A stretch of 7,322 nt of DNA from contig CAZJAZ010000077.1 in the NCBI GenBank assembly GCA_964544305.1, positions 1 to 7,322 of the forward strand, written 5' to 3'. Below the pieces are notes generated by a model. It saw only the letters and a list, made by a program, of their open reading frames with translations, was not told the DNA's origin and did no database searches. Every line of letters starts with the position of its first letter. The stretch's first letter is position 1. This document shows, in pieces, positions 1 to 6,904 of the stretch. Made by a program: the position numbers and the translations under genes. The stretch comes from JAFDWI01 sp964544305. Lineage in GTDB: Bacteria; Actinomycetota; Acidimicrobiia; Acidimicrobiales; Iamiaceae.

Positions 1-1104
1 TTTTCGGAAGAGGCCGTGCGGATTAATGGCCGGTACACCGTTGCCCCGGGTGGAGGTGGTCGAATCATCGTGACTTCGCGCCCGGTTGGGCCGTGTTTAC
101 TCATCACACCTTGGAATTTTCCGCTGGCCATGTTGACACGCAAAATCGGTGCGGCACTTGCAGCGGGTTGCACGATGGTGTGCAAACCCTCCGAGGTCAC
201 CCCGCTCACCGCGTTGATCTTGATGGAAATCTTGATTGATGCGGGCCTTCCTGCAGGTGTATGCAATTTGGTTACGACGACGGATGCGGCCACGCTTTCG
301 TCGACCTTGCTCGGCGATGCACGCTTGCGAAAAGTGTCCTTTACCGGCTCAACTCGTGTGGGGTGCGTAATTCACGAGTTGGCTTCGCAAAATTTGGCCC
401 GTGTATCTCTCGAGCTCGGCGGCAACGCGCCGTTCATTGTGTGTGAGGATGCAGATCTTGGCTCAGCGGTGAGTGGCGCGGTCCTTGCCAAAATGCGCAA
501 TATGGGTGAAGCATGTACCTCGGCGAATCGCTTTCTCGTTCATGAGAGCCTCGCGGACGCGTTTACAAAGCAGCTCACGGATGCATTCTCGGTCATGACG
601 CTTGGCCGTGGAACCGATGCCAACGTCGATGTCGGGCCGATGATCCGTGAAGCCGATCGGAACAAGATTGCCGATCTCGTCACCGACACCATTGTCCGTG
701 GCGCACGCTTGACGACCGGAGGGACCGTGCCCGATCAACCGGGCTGGTTTTATCCCCCGACGGTGCTGGCAGATGTACCCAACGATGCGGCGATACTCGA
801 CACGGAAATCTTTGGTCCGGTTGCGCCAATCGTGCGATTTGAGAACATAGATGAGGCCATTTCCATTGCAAACAACACCGAGGCTGGGCTTGTGTCGTAT
901 CTCTATACCGCAAGTCTTGATCGTGCCATATCGGTCTCTGAGTCTCTTGAAGCGGGGATGGTGGGGGTGAATCGTGGTGTTGTGTCAAATCCGGCAGCAC
1001 CTTTTGGTGGTGTGAAGTTGTCGGGTCTTGGGCGTGAAGGTGGGGCAGAGGGCATCGATTCGTATCGTGAAACTCAATACATTGGTGTCGCCTTGAACGA
1101 CTAG
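1..1104 (+). CDS. NAD-type aldehyde dehydrogenase, succinate-semialdehyde dehydrogenase-like (5' end outside window)
   Basis: This enzyme oxidises an aldehyde to a carboxylic acid in the cytoplasm with NAD(P)+. The frame is open from base 1, and the first codons (FSEEAVRING) already match the family, so the true start lies upstream and the GTG at 16 is internal. About 367 of a usual 450-490 residues are visible. Numbering from the first codon here, I see TPWNFP (36-41), the cofactor lysine in KPSE (62-65), FTGSTRVG of the Rossmann fold (114-121), the general-base Glu138 in LELGGN, the catalytic Cys172 in GEACTSANR, and EIFGPV (269-274). The 34-residue Glu-to-Cys spacing is canonical. Glu65, three residues after the lysine, is the position that favours NAD+ in ALDH2-type enzymes; E. 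coli GabD has Ser there and uses NADP+. The sequence resembles succinate-semialdehyde dehydrogenases, but the substrate cannot be fixed. The next gene starts 40 bp downstream on the same strand. Confidence 0.93.
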   Translation, partial: FSEEAVRINGRYTVAPGGGGRIIVTSRPVGPCLLITPWNFPLAMLTRKIGAALAAGCTMVCKPSEVTPLTALILMEILIDAGLPAGVCNLVTTTDAATLSSTLLGDARLRKVSFTGSTRVGCVIHELASQNLARVSLELGGNAPFIVCEDADLGSAVSGAVLAKMRNMGEACTSANRFLVHESLADAFTKQLTDAFSVMTLGRGTDANVDVGPMIREADRNKIADLVTDTIVRGARLTTGGTVPDQPGWFYPPTVLADVPNDAAILDTEIFGPVAPIVRFENIDEAISIANNTEAGLVSYLYTASLDRAISVSESLEAGMVGVNRGVVSNPAAPFGGVKLSGLGREGGAEGIDSYRETQYIGVALND

Positions 1105-1134
1105 AACGTATGGACCCCACTGAGCGGACAAATC

Positions 1135-1140
1135 GAGGAG
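1135..1140 (+). promoter_or_regulatory. Ribosome binding site GAGGAG for the PPOX gene
   Basis: GAGGAG sits 4 bases before the ATG at 1145 and is the strongest Shine-Dalgarno match on the plus strand here. It decides the start of the PPOX gene in favour of 1145 over the in-frame ATG at 1175, which has no such site. The rest of the 40-bp gap (1105-1144) shows no hairpin or clear promoter boxes. Confidence 0.75.
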
Positions 1141-1144
1141 TCAC

Positions 1145-1663
1145 ATGGGTGTCAACGAACGCAGCAAGATTGCAATGACAGACGCTGAAATTGACGCGTA
1201 CATTGCGACGCATCGAACGGCCGTGTTGGCTTCGATTGGCCCCGACGGGGCGCCGCATGTGGTGGCAATGTGGTACGCGATCGTTGATGGTGTGATGTGG
1301 TTCGAAACGAAGTCTCGCTCACAAAAAGCGCAGAACTTGCGGCGTGATTCGACATTGACTGTGCTCCTTGAAGATGGCGAAACCTACGATCAGCTTCGGG
1401 GCATTTCAATGGAAGGGAAAGGGGTCATTGTGGATGACCCCGACGCACTCTGGAATGTAGGGGTTCAAGTCTGGGAACGCTACACCGGCCCCTACACAGA
1501 CGAAGTGAAACCGCTCGTTGAATTCATGTTGAACAAACGGGTGGCGATTCGCTTCGATGTTGCACGCGTGCGCTCGTGGGATCATGCCAAACTTGGAATG
1601 GACCCCATTGCCTTTGGTGGCACAACGGCACCCTTTGTGGCAGAACGGTTGCCCCACACATGA
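1145..1663 (+). CDS. PPOX-class (pyridoxamine-5'-phosphate-oxidase-like, F420-type) protein
   Basis: This is a 172-residue split beta-barrel protein of the family that binds F420, FMN or sometimes haem. Members in actinobacteria are often annotated as PPOX-class F420-dependent enzymes, and cytoplasmic reductase or oxidase activity is expected. Family features are the opening helix and strand with TAVLASIGPDGAPHVVAMWY (25-44), the cofactor-phosphate-contacting stretch KSRSQKAQNLRRD (56-68), LTVLLEDGETYDQLRG (71-86) and the closing RSWDHAKLG (143-151). The length is close to that of known relatives. The GAGGAG before 1145 supports this start. The stop codon overlaps the start of the ABC ATPase by 4 bases (ATGA, 1660-1663), so the gene is probably translated together with the exporter. 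Which cofactor it uses, and on what substrate, cannot be read from the sequence. A non-catalytic flavin- or haem-binding member is possible. Confidence 0.85.
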   Translation: MGVNERSKIAMTDAEIDAYIATHRTAVLASIGPDGAPHVVAMWYAIVDGVMWFETKSRSQKAQNLRRDSTLTVLLEDGETYDQLRGISMEGKGVIVDDPDALWNVGVQVWERYTGPYTDEVKPLVEFMLNKRVAIRFDVARVRSWDHAKLGMDPIAFGGTTAPFVAERLPHT

Positions 1664-2631
1664 ATGACCTTGCGATTGCCGCACAAGGACTCGTCAAACG
1701 CTTTGGCGAGAAAGAAGCGCTCGGTGGCGTTGATATTGAGTTGACTCGGGGAACGGTGACCGCGCTCCTCGGTCCAAACGGTGCGGGAAAGACCACCGCC
1801 GTACGCATTCTCACCACCTTGACCGAACCTGACGCAGGGAGCGCAAACGTTGCCGGGTACGATATTGTGCGCGACGCGCACGAGGTGCGACGACGGATCG
1901 GGCTCACCGCCCAAGATGCGACCGTTGACCCACTTCTTACCGGGCGTGAAAATCTTGTCATGGTTGGCCAGTTACATCAATTGGGCAAGGCGGACGCAAA
2001 AAGCCGAGCACACGAGCTCCTGGATTCGTTTTCTCTCAGCGATGCTGCCGATCGGATGGCAGGAACATATTCGGGAGGGATGCGTCGTCGTCTCGACCTT
2101 GCGGTAACCCTTGTGGCACACCCAGACGTTCTCTTCCTCGATGAGCCAACCACCGGCCTTGATCCCCGTGCACGAGCCGAACTCTGGGATGTGCTTGAGA
2201 CGTTGGTGCAGTCCGGCACGTCATTGTTGCTCACCACGCAGTACTTAGAAGAAGCTGATCGCCTGGCCAATGACATCGTGGTCATTGATCATGGCCGGGT
2301 CATCGCACGCGGCGATGCACGATCATTGAAGCGCCAAGTAGGTGGCGATCATATTGGTGTGACGGTTTCTGAATCGTCGGTGCTTGAGCAAGCCGCCGCT
2401 GTGCTCACTGCGGTGTGTGGATCAGAAGCGAACGTCGACAGATCGAATCGAACTGCGACGGCACCCACGATTGGCGGCATCGAAGTGCTTGCCCATGTTG
2501 CACAAGCACTGGCCGATGCCAGCATCGAAGTCGAAGATTTGAGCTTGCGTCAACCGACACTTGATGAAGTCTTTCTCACGTTGACTGGATCGGGAATTGC
2601 AGCCGATGAGCGAGACGAGCAAGTGGCATGA
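1660..2631 (+). CDS. DrrA-like ABC transporter ATP-binding protein
   Basis: This 323-residue ATPase should power the adjacent ABC-2 permease at the inner face of the membrane, exporting a drug, lipid or other hydrophobic compound. Walker A is GPNGAGKTT (38-46), the Q-loop glutamine is Gln85, the signature is YSGGMRRR (137-144), and Walker B is VLFLDE (157-162), followed by the D-loop GLD (166-168). The usual switch histidine is replaced by Gln194 in LTTQYLEEAD, a hallmark of the daunorubicin-resistance (DrrA) subfamily. The C-terminal region ending in LSLRQPTLDEVFLTLTG (294-310) is also typical of DrrA proteins. The start at 1660 gives the normal N-terminus. A longer frame runs back to 1576, but that adds 28 unrelated residues inside the PPOX gene. 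No Shine-Dalgarno site precedes 1660, which fits coupled translation through the ATGA overlap. The end overlaps the permease start in the same way. Confidence 0.94.
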   Translation: MNDLAIAAQGLVKRFGEKEALGGVDIELTRGTVTALLGPNGAGKTTAVRILTTLTEPDAGSANVAGYDIVRDAHEVRRRIGLTAQDATVDPLLTGRENLVMVGQLHQLGKADAKSRAHELLDSFSLSDAADRMAGTYSGGMRRRLDLAVTLVAHPDVLFLDEPTTGLDPRARAELWDVLETLVQSGTSLLLTTQYLEEADRLANDIVVIDHGRVIARGDARSLKRQVGGDHIGVTVSESSVLEQAAAVLTAVCGSEANVDRSNRTATAPTIGGIEVLAHVAQALADASIEVEDLSLRQPTLDEVFLTLTGSGIAADERDEQVA

Positions 2632-3485
2632 GCCAACAGAATTCGACCGAAGCCTCAACTCTTGAGCAAAGCAACATATTGCGTCCGCCACAAGGATTTC
2701 TCCACGACGCGTGGATCATCGCCAAACGCGGTTTGATCCATATGAAACGTCAACCCGAACAACTCAGTGATGCCACGATTCAGCCGATCATGTTTGTGCT
2801 CATGTTCGGCTACGTATTTGGCGGTGCCATTGCGGCACCGGGTGGGGGAAACTACCGGGAGTTCCTCATGGGAGGAATCATTGCGCAAACGTTGACGTTT
2901 TCGACGTTTGGTGTCGCGCTTGCAATTGCAAATGATCGGAAGAACCAGGTGGGGGACCGATTCCGATCGCTGCCGATTGCGAAAGGCACGGTACTGACCG
3001 GATATGCACTGGCCAATTTCATCAAAGCCTTCTTGCCGGTTGTTCTCATGTCATTGACCGGACTCATCGTGGGTTGGCGAATTCGAAATGGACTTGTCGC
3101 CGCCCTCGGTGCCTACACACTCATGATGGGTTTCGTACTCGCCATGATCTGGATCGGCATTTTGCTTGGAAGCTTGGTGCGCACACCGGAAGGGGTGAAC
3201 GGTATCGCGTTCGCAGTGTTGTTTCCGCTCACCTTTGTGGCATCAACTTTTGTGCCTCCGGCTTCAATGCCAAAGCTGTTGCAAGGCTTTGCGCGTTGGA
3301 ACCCGGTAACTACTTTGTCTGACGGCTTACGCGGACTGTTCGGTAATCCTGTTGCTCCAGCGTTACCGGGAGATCCGTGGCCCACGCATCATCCGGTTGC
3401 CTATACCGTGGGTTGGATTGTTCTCTTGGTTGTGGTTTGTGCGCCGCTTGCGGTACGTGCGTATCAGCGCTCAGTCGCCCAGTAG
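2628..3485 (+). CDS. DrrB-like ABC-2 type permease
   Basis: This 285-residue integral membrane protein is the partner of the ATPase just upstream, and two copies of each are expected in the working exporter. A hydrophilic N-terminus and an amphipathic stretch (about 25-50) lead into six likely membrane segments near 52-70, 80-101, 131-150, 157-184, 190-210 and 258-278. The cytoplasmic loop NDRKNQVGDRFRSLPI (102-117) and the late segment with STFVPPASMPKLLQGFARWNPVT (206-228) are typical of the DrrB/ABC-2 family. Its ATG overlaps the ATPase stop by 4 bases (ATGA, 2628-2631), and no good ribosome site of its own is visible. The cargo is unknown; DrrAB homologues move anthracyclines, glycolipids and other amphiphiles. 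The last 15 bp overlap the 3' end of the opposite-strand ABC exporter. Confidence 0.93.
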   Translation: MSQQNSTEASTLEQSNILRPPQGFLHDAWIIAKRGLIHMKRQPEQLSDATIQPIMFVLMFGYVFGGAIAAPGGGNYREFLMGGIIAQTLTFSTFGVALAIANDRKNQVGDRFRSLPIAKGTVLTGYALANFIKAFLPVVLMSLTGLIVGWRIRNGLVAALGAYTLMMGFVLAMIWIGILLGSLVRTPEGVNGIAFAVLFPLTFVASTFVPPASMPKLLQGFARWNPVTTLSDGLRGLFGNPVAPALPGDPWPTHHPVAYTVGWIVLLVVVCAPLAVRAYQRSVAQ

Positions 3486-5282
3486 TTCCGCGTTATCAAT
3501 TGAATCAAGGCTCCCGAGTTTGACCAGATGGGCGAACTCGGCATTCTGCTCGCGTACTTCATCAAAGGTACCACGAGTCTGAATCTTGCCTTCGCGCATG
3601 AAAATGAGTTGATCACAACGCCGCACAGTGGAAAGTCGGTGCGCGACCACCAGCATGGTTTGGCTTCCTTGCAGGCTGTCGATGGTGTTGGTGATCTGCT
3701 GTTCCGTGTGCGAATCAAGCGACGATGTCGCTTCATCAAGGACCAAGAGGCGCGGACGGAGGTACAGTGCCCGAGCAATTCCGATGCGTTGGCGTTGACC
3801 TCCAGACAATCGCACGCCTCGTTCGCCGACGAACGTGTCGACCCCGTCAGCCATGGTTCGGATCAGATCACGGAGCTGTGCCCGTTCGATTGCCTCATCC
3901 ATGCGCTCATTGTCAATCGCTTCGGGCGGTTCGCCAAAGGCGATATTCGAGCGCAGTGAGCCGTCGAGGAGGAAAACATCTTGAGGAACGAGACCGATCG
4001 CTCGCTGCCATCGGCCACTCAGGTTCGAGATGTCAACATCATCAACGAGGACGCGGCCTGTCGTTGGTTTGTGAAGTCCGAGGATGATGTCGACGAGTGT
4101 GGTTTTGCCCGCCCCTGATGTTCCAACGATCGCAAGAGACTGACCGGCGGGAATCGTGAGATTCACGTCGTCAAGCACAAGTCGGTCGTCGTCACTGTAT
4201 GAGAAGCTCACCTGTTCAACACGGATTCCTTCGCTGAGCGCAACGGGTTCGCCGGGTTCCAACGTTGTAGGTGCGTCAAGCGAGTAGAGATCTTCAAGAA
4301 CGAGCCGAACACTATCTTGTCCAATGCGGGCGGTGTTGAGTGAGGCAAAGAGCCGGACCATCGAAGGCAATATTCGGAACCCAGCGGCCACGAACAAGCC
4401 AAGGGTTGCCGCCGCCTGTTTTGAATCGCTACTGGTGAACACCAAAGCACTCATCACCGCGATTCCAACCATGAACACCATTTCCATGACATACCGGGGT
4501 GCTTCGCCAAGATAGAGCGCCATTTGCATAGCGCGTGCGTAAACGAGACGTGCTCCAGAAAACTCGTCAAGGAAGTATCCGGTTCGTTGACGAATTTGAA
4601 CTTCCTTAATGCCTCCAAGTCCTTGGAGTGCGGAGCGATACACCTTCTCTGCAGACTCCACGAGTTCGAGGCTTGCGGCTTGAGAGCGACGTTTGACAAC
4701 GCCTAAGAAGACGAAGCCGACCACGACAAAGTAGGCAACGGTGCCCAATGTGGGTAGCGGTCGAAGAGTGAACAGGACGAGGGCGACCGCAGCGATCGTC
4801 GTGCCCTCCGCGATAATCGCGAGAATCCCGATCACGGTGTTCATGTAGGTGCGGGTTACCGCATCTTGGATAACTCGGATGAAATCTGATGTGTTTCGCT
4901 TTAAGTGAACCGCATACGGCGCATTCAAGTAACGCAGCAGTAAATCGTCGGCTGTGTGGGCTGCTTGCACGTTGAGGAATCCCATGATCCACCAACGAAA
5001 TACCAAGGTGAAGATCCCCTTGATGAGAAATGCCGTAAAGACGATGCCCGCGAGAATGAGCGAGAGCGTTGATTTCGAAGGATCGCCAAAAAACGATGAA
5101 ACACGACCAAGTGCGCCGCTGTGTGTCGATGCACCAGCAAACATTTGCATGAGCGGAAGGAGCAGTACGAGTCCAACCATCTCAAAAAGTGAAACGATGA
5201 GGAGCCCGATGACGGCAACCTTGAGTCGCCGCCTTGTCGCAGGGTCAACAAATCGGTACAGCTCTTTGAGTTGGTTGATCAT
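3471..5282 (-). CDS. PglK/MsbA-like ABC exporter, fused membrane and ATPase domains
   Basis: This 603-residue half-transporter should act as a homodimer in the cytoplasmic membrane. The N-terminal half has membrane segments near 22-44, 77-98, 148-170, 176-197, 262-284 and 290-310. The ATPase half shows an A-loop Tyr362, Walker A GTSGAGKTT (387-395), Gln434 in the Q-loop, signature LSGGQ (492-496), Walker B LLVLDE (512-517) with catalytic Glu517, and switch His548. All of these are intact, so the protein should be active. The stretches GEAPRYVMEMVF (259-270) and FRILPSMVRLFASLN (302-316) resemble the lipid-linked-oligosaccharide flippase PglK, recalled from memory, more than multidrug exporters. 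A lipid-linked glycan or similar amphiphile is therefore a reasonable cargo guess. The start at 5282 is the only ATG before an in-frame stop upstream, although no clear ribosome site precedes it. It lies 54 bp after the TPP-enzyme gene on the same strand. Confidence 0.92.
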   Translation of the reverse strand: MINQLKELYRFVDPATRRRLKVAVIGLLIVSLFEMVGLVLLLPLMQMFAGASTHSGALGRVSSFFGDPSKSTLSLILAGIVFTAFLIKGIFTLVFRWWIMGFLNVQAAHTADDLLLRYLNAPYAVHLKRNTSDFIRVIQDAVTRTYMNTVIGILAIIAEGTTIAAVALVLFTLRPLPTLGTVAYFVVVGFVFLGVVKRRSQAASLELVESAEKVYRSALQGLGGIKEVQIRQRTGYFLDEFSGARLVYARAMQMALYLGEAPRYVMEMVFMVGIAVMSALVFTSSDSKQAAATLGLFVAAGFRILPSMVRLFASLNTARIGQDSVRLVLEDLYSLDAPTTLEPGEPVALSEGIRVEQVSFSYSDDDRLVLDDVNLTIPAGQSLAIVGTSGAGKTTLVDIILGLHKPTTGRVLVDDVDISNLSGRWQRAIGLVPQDVFLLDGSLRSNIAFGEPPEAIDNERMDEAIERAQLRDLIRTMADGVDTFVGERGVRLSGGQRQRIGIARALYLRPRLLVLDEATSSLDSHTEQQITNTIDSLQGSQTMLVVAHRLSTVRRCDQLIFMREGKIQTRGTFDEVREQNAEFAHLVKLGSLDSIDNAELLGD

Positions 5283-5336
5283 CGCAGGTGCTGTCTCGTC
5301 AACGAATGCAAGCTTTCGAGATTAGTTCTTGCGTGG

Positions 5337-6893
5337 TCAAAAAAGTGGGTCAAGGTCAACTTGAATGAGATGCGGTCCTGGTTCTAAAAGCGCAGTAGAG
5401 AACTGTTCGGTGAAGTCTTCAATGGTTGTCGCGGCTGAAGCGGTCACGCCCATGCCTGTAGCGAGCGCGACGAAATCGAGCGGCGGCTCAGACAAATCAA
5501 GCATCGACAATGCTTTGGGTCCTGGGTCTTCTGCGCCAACACGCGACAGTTCGAGATTGAGAATCGAATAACTGCGATTGTTCAGCAAAATGGTCGTGAC
5601 ATTCAGATTCTCGCGAGCTTGCGTCCACAGGGCCTGCAAGGTGTACATGGCGCTGCCGTCTGACTCTAAGCAAATGACGGGACGATCCGGTGCCGCGAGT
5701 GCGGCTCCAGTCGCAACCGGGAGACCTTGGCCAATTGATCCACCAGTCAGGGTGAGCCAATCATGGGGTGGGCAGCCCGCGGTTGCTCCAGAAATTGAGA
5801 GGCCCAGCGTGTTGGATTCATCGGAGACAATTGCACCTGGCGGCAGCAGTGCCCCGAGCGCGCTTGCAAGACTGTCCGGGGTAAGAACGCCTGAGCTAGG
5901 TGCTGGTCGCGTTGCTTCTTGAAGCAACGGCTCACCAAACGCTCCAAGCGATTCTGCAAGCGTTTCCAAGAGAGAAATAGGGTCTGCGTCGTCGGGTGCA
6001 AATCGGATGACCTTGGCGCCTTCCGGGACAAGGTCCGATGCTTTGCCGGGGTAGGCAAAGAAACTCACCGGCGACGTCGTGTCAATAACGACTAACTGTG
6101 TGATGCCAGCTAATTGCATTTCCGCAAACTCGGCCAAGTAGCCAAGGCGTTCAATAGGAGGAATACCGGCGCCGCGCCGCAAGCGGGCGGGGAACGTTTC
6201 GCCAAGCAATTTGGCTCCGGTTGCTTGGCTGATCTGTGATGCCAAGCAAAGGCCGGTTTCACTCGCGAGTACGCGCCCTCCAATGAGTAAGGCACTCGTC
6301 GCTCCTTTTCGAAGCGCATCGGCTGCCTGAACAACTTTTTGTTCGTCGGGCGTTGGTAACACCGACGCTGTCCGTGGTTCGGCTGGACCAACCGCGTCAG
6401 ACCATGATGCATCGGCTGGCAAGATTAATGTGGCGACACAACCCGGTGGGCCACTTGCTGCGGCCACGGCATCTGCGGTGTCCTGGGCAAGTGTTTGTGA
6501 ACTCTCAGATGAACGAACCCAGCCCGAGACTGCTTGTGCCAAACCGTTGATGTCTGAGGTCAGTGGCGCATCGTACTTCCGGTGATAGGTGGCGTGGTCA
6601 CCCACAATGTTGACCACCGGCGTGTGGCCTCGCTTTGCGTTATGCAAGTTGGCCCAGCCGTTTCCCATCCCAGGGCCAAGGTGGAGCAGGGTGGCCGCGG
6701 GGCGCTGCGCGATACGCGCATAGCCATCAGCGGCGCCGGTCGCGACTCCCTCAAAGAGGGCAAGCACGGCGCGCATCTCTTCAACTGAATCGAGTGCGGC
6801 AACAAAATGCATTTCTGATGTGCCTGGGTTTGTAAAACAGATGTCCACTCCGCAATTCACCAGCGTGCGGATGAGAGCTTGTGCGCCGTTCAT
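5337..6893 (-). CDS. TPP-dependent enzyme of the acetolactate synthase / benzoylformate decarboxylase superfamily
   Basis: This 518-residue enzyme has the three-domain thiamine-diphosphate fold. The N-terminal pyrimidine domain carries NPGTSE (22-27), the cofactor-activating Glu48 and His71 in LLHLGPG. The middle domain spans roughly 185-320. The diphosphate domain carries GGSIGQGLPVATGAAL (384-399) and the metal/TPP motif from SDGS (411-414) to NN (438-439). Close relatives are usually annotated as acetolactate synthase large subunit, but it is shorter than true AHAS catalytic subunits and no small regulatory subunit gene is nearby. The Glu48/His71 pair matches the spacing of Glu47/His70 in benzoylformate decarboxylase, which favours a 2-oxoacid decarboxylase or carboligase. 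Glu48 rules against glyoxylate carboligase, which lacks it. The start has an AAGG site 6 bases upstream. It lies 10 bp after the FAD-oxidase gene, so the two are co-transcribed. Confidence 0.88.
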   Translation of the reverse strand: MNGAQALIRTLVNCGVDICFTNPGTSEMHFVAALDSVEEMRAVLALFEGVATGAADGYARIAQRPAATLLHLGPGMGNGWANLHNAKRGHTPVVNIVGDHATYHRKYDAPLTSDINGLAQAVSGWVRSSESSQTLAQDTADAVAAASGPPGCVATLILPADASWSDAVGPAEPRTASVLPTPDEQKVVQAADALRKGATSALLIGGRVLASETGLCLASQISQATGAKLLGETFPARLRRGAGIPPIERLGYLAEFAEMQLAGITQLVVIDTTSPVSFFAYPGKASDLVPEGAKVIRFAPDDADPISLLETLAESLGAFGEPLLQEATRPAPSSGVLTPDSLASALGALLPPGAIVSDESNTLGLSISGATAGCPPHDWLTLTGGSIGQGLPVATGAALAAPDRPVICLESDGSAMYTLQALWTQARENLNVTTILLNNRSYSILNLELSRVGAEDPGPKALSMLDLSEPPLDFVALATGMGVTASAATTIEDFTEQFSTALLEPGPHLIQVDLDPLF

Positions 6894-6898
6894 GGTTG

Positions 6899-6904
6899 AC
6901 CTTT
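6899..6904 (-). promoter_or_regulatory. Ribosome binding site of the TPP enzyme, overlapping the upstream stop codon
   Basis: On the minus strand the sequence reads TGAAAGGTCAACC and then ATG. The AAAGGT site begins on the last base of the FAD-oxidase stop codon (6904-6906) and its GG lies 6 bases before the start at 6893. A ribosome terminating on the oxidase would sit on this site, which supports coupled translation of the two enzymes. Confidence 0.65.

Noticed and set aside
680..1258. A 192-codon minus-strand open frame opposite the aldehyde dehydrogenase and PPOX gene
   Set aside because: It is antisense to two well-supported genes, is rich in Arg, Ser and His with no recognisable domain, and has the low-complexity look of a shadow frame.
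1110..1610. Repeated ATGGACCCCA near 1110 and near 1598
   Set aside because: Ten matching bases, one copy inside coding sequence, with no extension or further copies; expected by chance.
1576..1659. Upstream extension of the DrrA-like ATPase to an ATG at 1576
   Set aside because: The 28 extra residues lie inside the PPOX gene, are Cys/Trp/His-rich and do not look like an ABC N-terminus. The start at 1660 forms a standard ATGA overlap.
5306..5334. Candidate terminator hairpin between the TPP enzyme and the ABC exporter
   Set aside because: The stem is only seven pairs including one wobble, the loop is 15 bases and no T-run follows in the direction of transcription.
5335..5359. Three GGTCAA copies near the 3' end of the TPP-enzyme gene
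   Set aside because: They mostly fall in codons for the Asp-Leu-Asp-Pro tail and the stop, irregularly spaced, with no sign of a binding-site array.
5337..6893. Glyoxylate carboligase, as part of a glycolate-glyoxylate-tartronate-semialdehyde route with the FAD oxidase
   Set aside because: Glyoxylate carboligase lacks the cofactor-activating glutamate (Val in its place), while this enzyme keeps Glu48. It is also shorter than Gcl, and no hydroxypyruvate isomerase or tartronate-semialdehyde reductase is visible.
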